DNA from: Clostridiaceae bacterium
GTDB taxonomy: Bacteria > Bacillota > Clostridia > Saccharofermentanales > Fastidiosipilaceae
Assembly (NCBI GenBank): GCA_012800515.1
Contig: JAAZJE010000008.1
Location: 1 to 42,813 of the forward strand
Direction: 5' to 3'
Length of the DNA stretch: 42,813 nt
Part shown: piece by piece, positions 42,620-42,813 of the stretch
How positions within the stretch are numbered: the first letter of the stretch is position 1
Layout: each line of letters starts with the position of its first letter
Notes under the pieces: generated by a model
Database searches by the model: none
Seen by the model: the letters and a program-made list of their open reading frames with translations, nothing else
Told to the model about the DNA's origin: nothing
Translations under genes and position numbers: made by a program

Positions 42620-42625
42620 AGTATA
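42620..42625 (-). promoter_or_regulatory. Candidate -10 box of the rnhA-ftsK unit
   Basis: TATACT on the - strand, 37 bases upstream of the rnhA start, with only a weak -35 match (ATGCAA) 17 bases further up. The 156-base gap to tRNA-Trp also holds the divergent tRNA promoter. Confidence 0.4.
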
Positions 42626-42672
42626 TCAGGATATGCGCTTTTTTGCATCGATAGCCGCCGCTGCACCGCTGA

Positions 42673-42701
42673 TTGCCAAAATCATATTTCTGGGGTATTA
42701 T
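42673..42701 (+). promoter_or_regulatory. Promoter of tRNA-Trp
   Basis: TTGCCA (42673-42678), a 17-base spacer, TATTAT (42696-42701); the tRNA begins 39 bases after the -10 box, so a short leader of about 30 bases is predicted. Confidence 0.7.
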
Positions 42702-42739
42702 GTCACAAGCAGTTCGGGATTGCTCCCGGTTCTGACATA

Positions 42740-42813
42740 GGGGAGTGGCTCAACGGTAGAGCAACGGTCTCCAAAACCGTCGGTTGCGCGTTCGAATCGT
42801 GTCTCCCCTGCCA
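42740..42813 (+). tRNA. tRNA-Trp, anticodon CCA
   Basis: 74 bases including encoded CCA. Acceptor AGGGGAG (42740-42746) pairs with CTCCCCT (42803-42809), discriminator G42810, CCA at the window end. D arm GCTC/GAGC. Anticodon stem ACGGT/ACCGT with anticodon CCA at 42771-42773. T arm GCGCG-TTCGAAT-CGTGT with two G-U pairs. Confidence 0.97.

Overview
The window looks like chromosomal core sequence from a low-complexity-genome bacterium of the phylum Bacillota, most likely class Clostridia with a moderately high G+C content (a judgement from gene order and family types; no database was used). The pointers are the blocks recA-recX-rimO-pgsA and acpP-rnc-smc-ftsY, strong AGGAGG-type ribosome binding sites, a two-domain DtxR-type regulator, a Gld-type ABC module with DUF4340 and DUF5711-like partners, and frequent TTG/GTG starts. 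I see no prophage, insertion sequence, integrase or CRISPR array.

Layout. The left end (1-1056, + strand) holds the 3' end of a metallophosphoesterase gene, a tRNA-Leu(CAA) gene and a small metal-dependent repressor. Facing it are three tandem genes (1067-5530, - strand) for very similar 448-residue ceramidase-family amidohydrolases. They are divergent from a family I inorganic pyrophosphatase gene (5594-6145). Fossils of the first ~45 codons of that pyrophosphatase gene lie between the ceramidase-like copies, so the tandem duplication can be read directly from the DNA. A methionine uptake operon metN-metI-metQ (6246-8806) and a family 2 glycosyltransferase (8904-9911) complete the + strand genes.

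From 9867 to 42583 every gene is on the - strand, in four apparent transcription units listed here in the direction of transcription. (i) rnhA-ftsK-folD-cinA-murJ (42583 to 34838). (ii) recA-recX-rimO-pgsA (34698 to 30952). (iii) acpP-rnc-smc-ftsY, a small membrane protein and an acyl-ACP thioesterase (30818 to 23819). (iv) A Gld-like ABC ATPase, permease, GldG-like protein, DUF4340 protein and DUF5711-like protein, then a flavoprotein, a LicD-like protein, UDP-galactopyranose mutase, a cation diffusion facilitator, a family 4 glycosyltransferase and an O-antigen-ligase-like membrane protein (23654 to 9867). Sigma-A type promoters can be proposed in front of units (iii) and (iv), and more weakly for (i) and (ii). 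The right edge is a complete tRNA-Trp(CCA) gene with its own promoter on the + strand.

How the genes fit together. Unit (i) covers RNA/DNA hybrid removal, chromosome pumping, one-carbon metabolism and lipid II flipping. Unit (ii) covers recombination, S12 modification and phospholipid synthesis. Unit (iii) combines acyl carrier protein, RNA processing, chromosome condensation and membrane targeting, and ends in an enzyme predicted to release acyl chains from ACP. Unit (iv) and the converging glycosyltransferase probably build a galactofuranose-containing, possibly phospho-decorated, surface glycan. The most unusual structure in the window is the ceramidase-like triplet with its decaying pyrophosphatase fragments. 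Other points worth a second look are an unusual ~170-residue N-terminal extension on MurJ, a LicD-like protein without the usual acidic active-site motif, and an iron-type ligand set in the small DtxR-family protein. No intergenic gap exceeds 300 bases.
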